Assembly (NCBI GenBank): GCA_015059865.1
Contig: SUZP01000019.1
Span: 1-33,101, forward strand
DNA from: Rikenellaceae bacterium
GTDB lineage: Bacteria; Bacteroidota; Bacteroidia; Bacteroidales; Rikenellaceae
Length of the DNA: 33,101 bases
Direction: 5' to 3'
In this document: positions 9,470-16,274 of the stretch, piece after piece
How the letters are laid out: each line of letters starts with the position of its first letter
Position numbering within the stretch: the first letter of the stretch is position 1
The notes under the pieces: generated by a model
The model's input: the letters and a program-made list of their open reading frames with translations, nothing else
Database searches by the model: none
Told to the model about the DNA's origin: nothing
Position numbers and translations under genes: made by a program

Positions 9470-9505
9470 CCTTTTCGAGCGCAATTGTATATGCGCTCCA
9501 AAAGG
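9470..9505 (-). promoter_or_regulatory. Long stem-loop at the predicted 5' end of the barrel-protein mRNA
   Basis: The arms 9470-9483 (CCTTTTCGAGCGCA) and 9492-9505 (TGCGCTCCAAAAGG) are complementary at 13 of 14 positions around an 8-nt loop. The single mismatch is C9476 against C9499. With the -7 box at 9511-9518 the transcript should start near 9506, so this hairpin would be the very 5' end of the mRNA. It could stabilise the message or be an operator. Confidence 0.7.
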
Positions 9506-9510
9506 CCGCA

Positions 9511-9518
9511 CAAATGTA
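9511..9518 (-). promoter_or_regulatory. -7 box (TACATTTG) of the barrel-protein gene
   Basis: On the minus strand TACATTTG fits TAnnTTTG exactly, 76 bp before the ATG. ATTG lies 21 bp upstream of it (9543-9540) as a possible -33 element. The space between the two is filled by a palindrome. Confidence 0.65.
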
Positions 9519-9519
9519 G

Positions 9520-9541
9520 TGAATATAATTCATTATATTCA
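9520..9541. promoter_or_regulatory. 22-bp palindrome in the promoter spacer (operator candidate)
   Basis: The arms TGAATATAAT and ATTATATTCA are perfect 10-bp inverted copies separated by TC. The palindrome sits between the -33 and -7 elements of the barrel-protein gene, where a bound dimer would block RNA polymerase. The regulator is unknown. LytTR proteins usually bind direct repeats, so the adjacent response regulator is not an obvious match. Confidence 0.65.
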
Positions 9542-9583
9542 ATCAATTCGTGCGAAATGTCTGAAATAAAGGGGTGAAATGGC

Positions 9584-10348
9584 TTATTTCTCGGTTGAAG
9601 TGAGCCAAATTTTAAATTCGTGAACGCGCGCTTTCGGGATAATGATGCGTTCGGGAGTCTCGATTGTAAGGTTTACCGTCAGGCGACTGCCAAACCACAC
9701 CGAGATATCCTTGACCGCTTTGCGCGAGATAATAAACTGTCTGTTAGCACGAAAAAACTCTTCGGAAGAGAGCTTCGACTGCAAGGCTTCGAGCGTAAAC
9801 TCTATCTGGTACTTTTCACCCGTATGACAATAGGCGGTAACACGCTCCTCAAAGGTGTGCAGAAAGGCTATATCGTGACTCTGCAATGGAATAATCTTAT
9901 CGCGAAAGTGGACAAGAAAGACCTGTTGTTGCTCGGTATTGCGGCTATGAGCCACGCTGCTGATACGCGAAGAGTACTCCTTGCGGTCGGCCGAAGTTAG
10001 GCGTTGCCACTTCTCGACAGCACGCCTAATATCCGCCTCGGCTATCGGTTTGAGCAGGTAGTCGATACTATTTACCTTGAACGCTTCGATGGCATATTGG
10101 TCGTAGGCAGTGGTGAAGATAATCGGGACTTCGACCTCTACACTATCAAATATGCGAAACGACGCACCATCAGCCAAGTGTATATCCATAAAGACAAGTT
10201 CGAGCGAAGGCGCAGTTCGAAAAAAATCGACACTATCCTCCACCGTATCTATCGTAGCCACGATTTCAACATCGGGATAAATCTTTCGCAATATGGATGA
10301 TAGATTTTGCGCAGCTGCGGTCTCATCCTCAATAATAACTACACGCAT
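9584..10348 (-). CDS. LytTR-family response regulator
   Basis: A 254-residue protein with an N-terminal receiver domain (about 1-120). The acidic pocket E7/D8, phosphoacceptor D55 (FMDIH), T79/T80 and K100 (LLKP) are all present. A C-terminal LytTR DNA-binding domain occupies about 150-250 (FLHTFEERVTAYC, FFRANRQFIIS). It should be phosphorylated by the kinase encoded 5 bp upstream on the same strand and act as a transcription factor. The nearest downstream gene encodes the outer-membrane barrel protein, a plausible target by position only. Its length is normal for the AlgR/LytR class. Confidence 0.93.
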   Translation of the reverse strand: MRVVIIEDETAAAQNLSSILRKIYPDVEIVATIDTVEDSVDFFRTAPSLELVFMDIHLADGASFRIFDSVEVEVPIIFTTAYDQYAIEAFKVNSIDYLLKPIAEADIRRAVEKWQRLTSADRKEYSSRISSVAHSRNTEQQQVFLVHFRDKIIPLQSHDIAFLHTFEERVTAYCHTGEKYQIEFTLEALQSKLSSEEFFRANRQFIISRKAVKDISVWFGSRLTVNLTIETPERIIIPKARVHEFKIWLTSTEK

Positions 10349-10353
10349 AGGCT

Positions 10354-11691
10354 CTATTCACTATCTTTTTCGAGTGGTAACTTCACTGTAAACTCCTTGT
10401 CGTTGTCGATAATTTCAATCTCGCGATTGAGCAGTAGTTGGTAGCGGCTATTAAGGTTCGACAGACCTACCCCAGTACCCGGATTAGGTTCGAGCATTGG
10501 TCGTTTCTCGTTCGACACAACCAAATATCCATTCTCCGTATAGATGCGCACATAAAACATCTTCTTGCTACTTATCGTATTATGTTTCACCGCATTACCA
10601 ACAAGTGGTTGCAATGACATTGGAGGTAACTTATAGTCGAGATACATCTCTTCGATATCGAAATCAAAGCGTATCTTATCAGCGTAGCGTATTTTGAAGA
10701 GATAGCTATACGCCTCAGCAAATTTTATCTCCTCACGCAAGGCGATAAAGTTGCTATTTACGCCATTTTGCGACAGGTAACGGAAGGTGTAGGATAGCTG
10801 ATTGATATAGTTCAAGGCGCGCTCCTCATCCTTCTCGCGCACAAGCATCGAGAGCGAAGAGAGCGAATTGAAGAGGAAGTGCGGATTTATCTGGCTCGCC
10901 AACATATTGTATTTGGTGGTCAAGTTCTCGTTGCGAAGCATCTCATTTTCGAGCGATATCTGCTGCTCGCGATAGAGGAGCGTATAGATACGCGAATAGA
11001 GGATTATCACAGCCAAGACGAAGCACGACTTCAACACTACGACAAACTCCACAATCTGTCGGCTCTTGTAGACAGGGATAACCTCTCCTGAGTGCATCAA
11101 CGGCACGGGCGATATGAAGTATGCCGCGAAGGCTATCAACACACATATTGCTGCACGAGCAAGGAATTGTCGCCAAGTGGCATCGCGCCCCTTCGAGTTC
11201 ATCACCAACAACATCAAAAAGGCCAAAGCAAAGTAGAATATAAACTGATAGAGTACAATATGCCACTGCTCCGAGCCGCGATAGAGTGCGCCATAGCTGA
11301 ACTCTGCACCATTGCGCTGCAACACGCGACGCATATAGAAATGCTTTGACTCGAAGTCGGTACGCTCATAGGCCTCTACGCGCAATAAATCACCCTCTGC
11401 AAGGTTGAGCCAGTGCAACTTGCGGTGGTCTACATATACGCTATCGCCCTCCTCCGATACGATATATCCGAAGCCGTCGCGATTGACCGAAAGTTTGCCC
11501 TCGACAATCTCGGATACGGCATCCTTATTACGGCCTCTATTGGCACGACGATTACCCGTATCTGTCTGGTTACTAACCAACAACAACAGATACGAGAAGT
11601 TGCATATAAGGCTGACAATAATCGCCACAAAGGCGTAGCCAGCATATGGTGAGCGACTCTTTAATCTCTTTATCATATTAGACTTAGCCAT
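10354..11691 (-). CDS. LytS/YehU-type sensor histidine kinase with an OB-fold-like outer domain
   Basis: A 445-residue protein. A transmembrane helix lies at about 19-41. It is followed by an Arg/Asn/Gly-rich linker (43-58) and then a compact ~65-residue domain (62-127). Three more helices follow (about 146-165, 176-196 and 214-236), and then a His_kinase domain. Phosphoacceptor H271 sits in QINPHFLFNSL, the N-box is GNAVKHN (366-372) and the ATP-lid glycines are GTGVGLSN. The 62-127 segment has RDGFGYIVS, SVYVDHRKL, LNLAEGDLLRV and a final HFYMRRVLQRNG, in the order seen in the RNA-binding OB domain of Rho and in RNase R/cold-shock domains. Even helix count and a cytoplasmic kinase place it outside. 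The first codons overlap a TTAGCCA repeat; M6 (11676) is an alternative start. Confidence 0.9.
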   Translation of the reverse strand: MAKSNMIKRLKSRSPYAGYAFVAIIVSLICNFSYLLLLVSNQTDTGNRRANRGRNKDAVSEIVEGKLSVNRDGFGYIVSEEGDSVYVDHRKLHWLNLAEGDLLRVEAYERTDFESKHFYMRRVLQRNGAEFSYGALYRGSEQWHIVLYQFIFYFALAFLMLLVMNSKGRDATWRQFLARAAICVLIAFAAYFISPVPLMHSGEVIPVYKSRQIVEFVVVLKSCFVLAVIILYSRIYTLLYREQQISLENEMLRNENLTTKYNMLASQINPHFLFNSLSSLSMLVREKDEERALNYINQLSYTFRYLSQNGVNSNFIALREEIKFAEAYSYLFKIRYADKIRFDFDIEEMYLDYKLPPMSLQPLVGNAVKHNTISSKKMFYVRIYTENGYLVVSNEKRPMLEPNPGTGVGLSNLNSRYQLLLNREIEIIDNDKEFTVKLPLEKDSE

Positions 11692-11757
11692 CAGCCATTA
11701 GTTCCTTTAATTAAAGACACTTTTAATTGTCAATTATCAATTGTCAATTGTCAATTT
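11684..11757. repeat. Heptamer arrays TTAGCCA and AATTGTC at the kinase gene 5' end
   Basis: TTAGCCA, TCAGCCA and TTAG (11684-11701) overlap the kinase start codon. After 23 bp, four AATTGTC/AATTATC units and a partial one follow (11725-11757), ending 5 bp before the carbonic anhydrase stop. Both arrays have an exact 7-bp period. Confidence 0.8.
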
Positions 11758-11762
11758 GAAAA

Positions 11763-12290
11763 CTACTCCTCGTACCACGAAGCGTAGAGTCGGTAGTCGT
11801 TTGCTATACGCTTGATAATCTGCTCGCGCTGTTCAGGAGTAACCTCCTTGACCTTCTTGGCAGGTACACCTGCATATACCGAGTTAGGCTCCAACTTCGA
11901 GTTCGAGAGTACCAACGCATTTGCCGCAATGATACAACCCGATGCTACCACCGCATTGTCGAGAATTGTTGCACCCATACCAATAAGGCAGTTGTCCTCG
12001 ATTATCGCGCCGTGAATTGTGGCATTGTGCCCTACCGACACATCGTTACCGATATGTGTCTGCGATGGTTTTGGCGATTTGTCGTAGAGGGTGTGGATTA
12101 CCGTTCCGTCTTGAATATTCGTGCGGTCGCCGATGGTGATTTTATTTACATCGCCACGCAACACCACATTGTACCAAATCGAAGAGTCCTTACCTATGGT
12201 AACATCTCCAATCAACACAGCCGTTTCGGCCACAAAAGTTCCCTCGCCAACCTCAGGCGTATGGTTTCTAACTGATTTTATATAAGCCAT
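11763..12290 (-). CDS. Gamma-carbonic-anhydrase-family hexapeptide protein
   Basis: A 175-residue left-handed beta-helix protein built from hexapeptide repeats (for example VLIGDVTIGKDSSIW and ITIGDRTNI). It carries the three-histidine zinc site of gamma-carbonic anhydrases: H66, H88 and H93, the last two in VGHNATIHGA. It resembles YrdA/PaaY/CaiE proteins; carbonic anhydrase activity is proven for only some of them, so the family call is firmer than the reaction. A heptamer array separates it from mazG upstream on the same strand, and they may share the mazG promoter. Confidence 0.9.
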   Translation of the reverse strand: MAYIKSVRNHTPEVGEGTFVAETAVLIGDVTIGKDSSIWYNVVLRGDVNKITIGDRTNIQDGTVIHTLYDKSPKPSQTHIGNDVSVGHNATIHGAIIEDNCLIGMGATILDNAVVASGCIIAANALVLSNSKLEPNSVYAGVPAKKVKEVTPEQREQIIKRIANDYRLYASWYEE

Positions 12291-12296
12291 AAAATA

Positions 12297-12336
12297 AATT
12301 CTTAATTCTCAATTCTCAATTTTTAATTCTTAATTT
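12297..12336. repeat. AATTCTC/AATTCTT heptamer array
   Basis: Five units (AATTCTT, AATTCTC, AATTCTC, AATTTTT, AATTCTT) and a partial one with 7-bp period fill most of the 58-bp gap between mazG and the carbonic anhydrase gene. The same units recur at 25238-25270. Confidence 0.85.
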
Positions 12337-12348
12337 GCACTATCTGCA

Positions 12349-13116
12349 CTATTGCTTCGCCTCTTGCCAATAACTTTCGAGTTCGTCGAGCGAAGTCTCG
12401 CTGACCATCTTGCCCTGCTCGGCCACGCGTTTTTCGATATGGTTGAAGCGGTTGATAAACTTCTTATTGGTCATTTCGAGGGCATTTTCGGGGTCGATAC
12501 CACTCTTGCGACAAGCGTTGATAAGAGCGAAAAACAGGTCGCCAAACTCCGCCTCCAACTTCTCCTTATCGCCACTCTGCATCTCGACCTCAACCTCACG
12601 CATCTCCTCGTTTACCTTCTCCCACACCTCGCTTACCGAGTTCCAATCAAAACCTACGGCTGCCGCCTTTTCGCTGATGCGAAAAGCCTTTACCATTGCG
12701 GGCAGTGAGCGTGGCACACCTCCGAGAACGCCACTCTTGCGAGCCTTCTTGCGAAGTTTCAGGGCCTCCCAATTCTGCTTCACCTCCTCAGGCGACTCGG
12801 CCAAGACATCGCCGTAGACATGCGGATGACGATAGATAAGTTTGTCGCACACCCCATTTGCCACATCCGCCAAGTCGAATACGCCCTGCTCCTCGCCAAT
12901 CTTCGAGTAGAAGACAATATGCAGGAACAAATCGCCCAACTCCTCCTTGATACCCTCCATATCGTTGGCTGTGATAGCATCTGCCAACTCGAAGGTCTCC
13001 TCGATGGTGTTGTTGCGCAACGAGTGAATGGTCTGCTCTCTATCCCAAGGGCACTCGACACGCAGGCGATTCATCACCTCGATAAGTCGTGCCGTAGCCT
13101 CCAATTTCTTCTCCAT
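12349..13116 (-). CDS. mazG: Nucleoside triphosphate pyrophosphohydrolase MazG
   Basis: A 255-residue protein with two MazG domains. The first contains ECPWDREQT, then EETFEL and EELGDLFLH, which supply the E-x-x-E and E-x-x-D metal ligands. The second has the matching EEMREVEVE and EFGDLFFALI. It hydrolyses NTPs or dNTPs to NMPs and pyrophosphate and is thought to remove aberrant nucleotides. Its length and two-domain layout match E. coli MazG. A full consensus promoter (TTTG-N19-TACATTTG) lies 28-58 bp upstream and overlaps the terminator of the preceding DPP III gene. Confidence 0.95.
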   Translation of the reverse strand: MEKKLEATARLIEVMNRLRVECPWDREQTIHSLRNNTIEETFELADAITANDMEGIKEELGDLFLHIVFYSKIGEEQGVFDLADVANGVCDKLIYRHPHVYGDVLAESPEEVKQNWEALKLRKKARKSGVLGGVPRSLPAMVKAFRISEKAAAVGFDWNSVSEVWEKVNEEMREVEVEMQSGDKEKLEAEFGDLFFALINACRKSGIDPENALEMTNKKFINRFNHIEKRVAEQGKMVSETSLDELESYWQEAKQ

Positions 13117-13143
13117 AAATATCCAATAGAATAAACATTACTG

Positions 13144-13174
13144 CAAATGTATGAAAAAAATTCGGCTCAACAAA
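13144..13174 (-). promoter_or_regulatory. mazG promoter, overlapping an upstream terminator
   Basis: On the minus strand TTTG (13174-13171), a 19-bp spacer and TACATTTG (13151-13144) match the Bacteroidetes consensus fully. The -33 box falls in the loop and arm of the hairpin at 13160-13188. Confidence 0.75.
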
Positions 13175-13188
13175 ATGTCGAGCCGAAT
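13160..13188 (-). terminator. Rho-independent terminator of the DPP III gene
   Basis: A 13-bp stem (13160-13172 with 13176-13188, containing one G-T pair) and a 3-nt loop are followed on the minus strand by seven T (13159-13153). It lies 27 bp after the DPP III stop. Confidence 0.88.
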
Positions 13189-13214
13189 ATGGTATTCTGT
13201 CAAGGCTGAACTCG

Positions 13215-15215
13215 TTAGTTCAAACTTGGCAAGAACGAGTAATTCTTCGAGTAGTGAAGGTGCTGCTCGATGTAGTTTGCAGGATAGGAAACCTTAACAT
13301 CTACAATCTTATCACCCTCCATAACTAACTCATACTCAGGATTAACCATACCCGAATATGGCTCGATATTGAGAGCGTAGTAACGCTCACGCACCTCCTT
13401 GTGAAGATCTTGGTCAATCTTCACGGCATACTTCTCAATCAACGCCTTACCAGCCTCGAAGTCGCCCTCCGACTTGATACGCTGTATTTCGCGAAGCTGC
13501 TCACCGAAGATAGTGCGCAACTTCTGGAAGTCGTTCACTACGAGATAACGCTTGCCATCCTTAACAACCCACTCGATAACATTATCCTTCTTACCGAGCT
13601 CGATAGCCCACTCCGAGATGAGCTTACGGTTGCGCATATGTGCCTGCTCCACATCCTTGCCCAACTCGATACGCGAAAATTGAGTCATAGCACCATTCAT
13701 CACATACGAAGCGTACTGAGCCTTTGCAACATCGAACGAAGGAACCAAACCAATCTCGACCATCTTATCGTCGCCGAGGTAGTAGAGTGCAAAGAGGTCT
13801 GCACGAGCCTCTTCAAGAGCCGACGAGTATACGCCCAACTCTGTACCGGTAGTGCCCGGAGCCAACTGACCTGAGCCGTGGCCAAGGCACTCGTGGAGGT
13901 CGGTGTGGAGGTCATCCGAAAGCTTACCGTACTCCTTCATACGAGCGCGGTCCTCCTCGCGGAGTACAAACTCCTCAGCAAAGCCACCACCCTGTGCAGC
14001 CTTCTTGTATGCGTAGGTGATATTGTCGATAGTTACCGACTTCGAGCCGTGCTCCTTGCGAATCCAATCCGAATTTGGAAGGTTGATGCCGATAGGGGTT
14101 GTTGGATAGGTGTCGCCACCGAGCATTGCTACGGTGATAACCTTTGCCGAAATACCCTTCACAACCTCCTTGCGGTATGCAGGATTGATTGGCGAGTGGT
14201 CCTCAAACCACTGTGCATTGTCCGAGATAATCTTTGTGCGCTCGCAAGCCTTCTGGTCGCGGAAGTTTACAATAGCCTCCCACGAAGCCTTGTAGCCGAG
14301 AGGGTCGCCATAAACCTCGGTGAAGCCATTTACGAAGTCTACATTCGAGTCGGTATTCTTCACCCAAGCAACATTGAACGCATCGAAGTCGCGCAAGTCA
14401 CCCGACTTGTAGTACTTAATCAAGAGCTCGATGATGCTCTTGTTTGGCTCCTCGGCAACCTCCTTAGCCTTCTCCAACCAATATACTACGCGCTCCAACG
14501 CCTCGCCATAGAGGCCACCAATCTTGTAGGTACGCTCGAAAATCTTGCCATTCTCCTTCACAAGGCGCGAGTTCAAACCATACATAATTGGGCAAGGGTC
14601 GTTGCCAGCCCTCTTAATCATCTTGTTGTAGAACTTCTCAACCTCTTTCTGAGTAAGGCCTGAGTAGTAGTTACCTGCCGAAGTGGCGATAACATCTGCA
14701 CCCTTAGCCTGATTGAGGCGTACGGCATAGAGATTTTCGTTGAAGATAGCCTCCAAGATCGTCTCCTTCTCGACCTGCGACTCAACGCCACACTTGTCCC
14801 ACTGCTCCGAGAACCACTCGCGCGAGAACTCAGGCTTGAACTTATCGTTCGAGTAGTGGTGGTGGATACCGTTAGCCAGCCACATCTTCTTCAAATACTT
14901 CTCCATAGCCACAAACTGAGGGCACTCCTTGTTACCCTCGTACGAGGTGTAAATCTTCTCCAAGGCGCGGCGGATGGTGAGGTTGTACTTGAAATTCTGG
15001 TCGAAGATAATATCACGACCCGACTTAGCAGCCTCAGCCAAGTAGTAGATTAAAATCTTGTCGTTGAGTGACTGATTCTCGAACTCAGGCACCTCGTAGC
15101 GGATAATCTTGATATCGTCGAAGCGGTCGACAATCCAAGGTTGCTCTGCCTGCTCCTTACACGAGGTAAGAGCCATTGCAATAATTCCCATTGTTACAAA
15201 AACGATTTTTTTCAT
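13215..15215 (-). CDS. Dipeptidyl peptidase III-like M49 metallopeptidase, lipoprotein
   Basis: A 666-residue protein with a lipoprotein signal: a basic start, a hydrophobic core and lipobox LTSC with C19, then KEQ, as seen in exported Bacteroidetes lipoproteins. The M49 zinc signature HECLGH is at residues 441-446, and the second motif EEARAD at about 468-473 supplies the glutamate ligand (E469). This is the HExxGH/EExRxD pair specific to dipeptidyl peptidase III, which removes dipeptides from the N-terminus of short peptides. Proteins of this type are often mislabelled as dihydrofolate reductase in Bacteroidetes genomes; nothing here supports that name. Human DPP III is cytosolic, so the lipid anchor suggests periplasmic or surface peptide feeding. 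A strong terminator follows. Confidence 0.92.
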   Translation of the reverse strand: MKKIVFVTMGIIAMALTSCKEQAEQPWIVDRFDDIKIIRYEVPEFENQSLNDKILIYYLAEAAKSGRDIIFDQNFKYNLTIRRALEKIYTSYEGNKECPQFVAMEKYLKKMWLANGIHHHYSNDKFKPEFSREWFSEQWDKCGVESQVEKETILEAIFNENLYAVRLNQAKGADVIATSAGNYYSGLTQKEVEKFYNKMIKRAGNDPCPIMYGLNSRLVKENGKIFERTYKIGGLYGEALERVVYWLEKAKEVAEEPNKSIIELLIKYYKSGDLRDFDAFNVAWVKNTDSNVDFVNGFTEVYGDPLGYKASWEAIVNFRDQKACERTKIISDNAQWFEDHSPINPAYRKEVVKGISAKVITVAMLGGDTYPTTPIGINLPNSDWIRKEHGSKSVTIDNITYAYKKAAQGGGFAEEFVLREEDRARMKEYGKLSDDLHTDLHECLGHGSGQLAPGTTGTELGVYSSALEEARADLFALYYLGDDKMVEIGLVPSFDVAKAQYASYVMNGAMTQFSRIELGKDVEQAHMRNRKLISEWAIELGKKDNVIEWVVKDGKRYLVVNDFQKLRTIFGEQLREIQRIKSEGDFEAGKALIEKYAVKIDQDLHKEVRERYYALNIEPYSGMVNPEYELVMEGDKIVDVKVSYPANYIEQHLHYSKNYSFLPSLN

Positions 15216-15250
15216 AATACCTATATTTATTTAAGTGTTGTGTTCTTTTT

Positions 15251-15343
15251 AGACGAGAGTTTTAATTCAAAATGCAGAATGCAGAATGCAAAATGCAAAA
15301 TTATTTTTCAACTACTCACTACTCTCTACTCACTACTCACTAA
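15251..15343. repeat. Adjacent CAGAATG and ACTACTC heptamer arrays
   Basis: After a lone ACGAGAG unit (15253-15259, the complement of CTCTCGT), a CAAAATG/CAGAATG array (15268-15302, five units) is followed by an ACTACTC array (15311-15343, four units plus a partial). They occupy the gap between the DPP III and DUF456 genes. ACTACTC is the complement of the TAGTGAG family at 22473 and 25206. Confidence 0.85.
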
Positions 15344-15344
15344 C

Positions 15345-15833
15345 CTAAAAGGCGTATTTGCAGACATCCACGACAATCTCTATCGTCATCCACATCGAGA
15401 TAGCGAGTTTTGCGCCCGTACCGATAAAAAACGACAAGAATGAGCCCAAGCCGCTGCGCAAGGCGCGTTGTCGGTCTCTATTATCGTTTATCAGTTCAGC
15501 AATCACTGCACCCACAAATGGTGCAACAATAATACCTACGGGGCCAAAGAACATTCCCGCTATCACACCCGCCATAGCGCCACGCTCGCCAGCCTTCGAG
15601 CCGCCGAACTTCTTGGTCATATACGAAGGTAGGATATAGTCGAGCACCGACACCAAGAGTGTTAAGACTCCAAATACCACCAACCAAGTGATGGATATCT
15701 CGGCATACGAGCAGAAGTATAGACAGAGATATCCTGCATACACCAACACCACCCCGGGCAACACGGGAATAATACAACCCACGCAACCCACTACGCCGAA
15801 CAATACGGCAAGAACCGATAAAAGTGTATCCAC
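15345..15833 (-). CDS. DUF456-family membrane protein
   Basis: A 162-residue polytopic membrane protein with glycine-rich hydrophobic segments (about 4-22, 28-45, 48-66, 86-120 and 140-158). Landmarks are GCIIPVLPGVVLVYAG near the start and KKFGGSKAGERGAMAG in the middle loop, both typical of DUF456. The family has no established function. It lies downstream of panD on the same strand but is separated from it by two heptamer arrays. Confidence 0.88.
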   Translation of the reverse strand: MDTLLSVLAVLFGVVGCVGCIIPVLPGVVLVYAGYLCLYFCSYAEISITWLVVFGVLTLLVSVLDYILPSYMTKKFGGSKAGERGAMAGVIAGMFFGPVGIIVAPFVGAVIAELINDNRDRQRALRSGLGSFLSFFIGTGAKLAISMWMTIEIVVDVCKYAF

Positions 15834-15837
15834 TTTG

Positions 15838-15917
15838 AAATTAAAAATTAAAAATTAAAAATGTTTTTCTCTCGTCTCTCGTCTCTCGTCTCTCGTCTCT
15901 CGTCTCTCGTCTCTCGT
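15838..15917. repeat. AAATTAA array followed by seven exact copies of CTCTCGT
   Basis: Three AAATTAA units and a partial one (15838-15863) precede seven identical CTCTCGT units (15869-15917). The next three bases are the panD stop codon (minus strand), so the array starts exactly at the end of the coding sequence. This is the longest perfect array in the window. Confidence 0.92.
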
Positions 15918-16271
15918 CTATTTTACCAACTTGTTGGTTGCGGTATCGGGGAAAATCACGCTCGGCTCAAAGGTTTTTGCCTCCTCGAAATCCATTGCAG
16001 CGTATGAGATAATTATTATCACATCGCCCACACTTGCCTTGTGTGCGGCAGCCCCATTCAAGCACACCACACCACTACCCTTCTCGCCGGGTATGGCGTA
16101 TGTTTCGAGTCGTTCACCATTGGTAACATTCACCACCTGCACCTTCTCGCCACGAATGATGTTTGCAGCCTCCATCAACGCTGTGTCGATGGTGATGCTA
16201 CCCACATAGTTCACATTCGCCTGCGTAACCTTCACGCGGTGAATTTTTGATTTCAAAACTTCGATTGTCAT
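15918..16271 (-). CDS. panD: Aspartate 1-decarboxylase proenzyme
   Basis: A 117-residue PanD, the pyruvoyl enzyme that makes beta-alanine from aspartate for pantothenate and coenzyme A synthesis. The self-cleavage site is visible as NYVGSITID: cleavage between G24 and S25 would give the small beta chain and the alpha chain with its pyruvoyl group. K9 and the later NGAAAH segment also fit the family. It starts 3 bp after the panC stop, so panC and panD form an operon whose products meet at pantothenate. A CTCTCGT array abuts its stop codon. Confidence 0.97.
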   Translation of the reverse strand: MTIEVLKSKIHRVKVTQANVNYVGSITIDTALMEAANIIRGEKVQVVNVTNGERLETYAIPGEKGSGVVCLNGAAAHKASVGDVIIIISYAAMDFEEAKTFEPSVIFPDTATNKLVK

Positions 16272-16274
16272 CGT

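Noticed and set aside
13878..14663. 261-codon plus-strand open frame
   Set aside because: Antisense to the DPP III gene, which has the intact M49 motifs.
15869..15917. CRISPR-like or microsatellite-encoded element at the CTCTCGT array
   Set aside because: There are no spacers between the units and no cas genes; it is a simple 7-bp tandem repeat.
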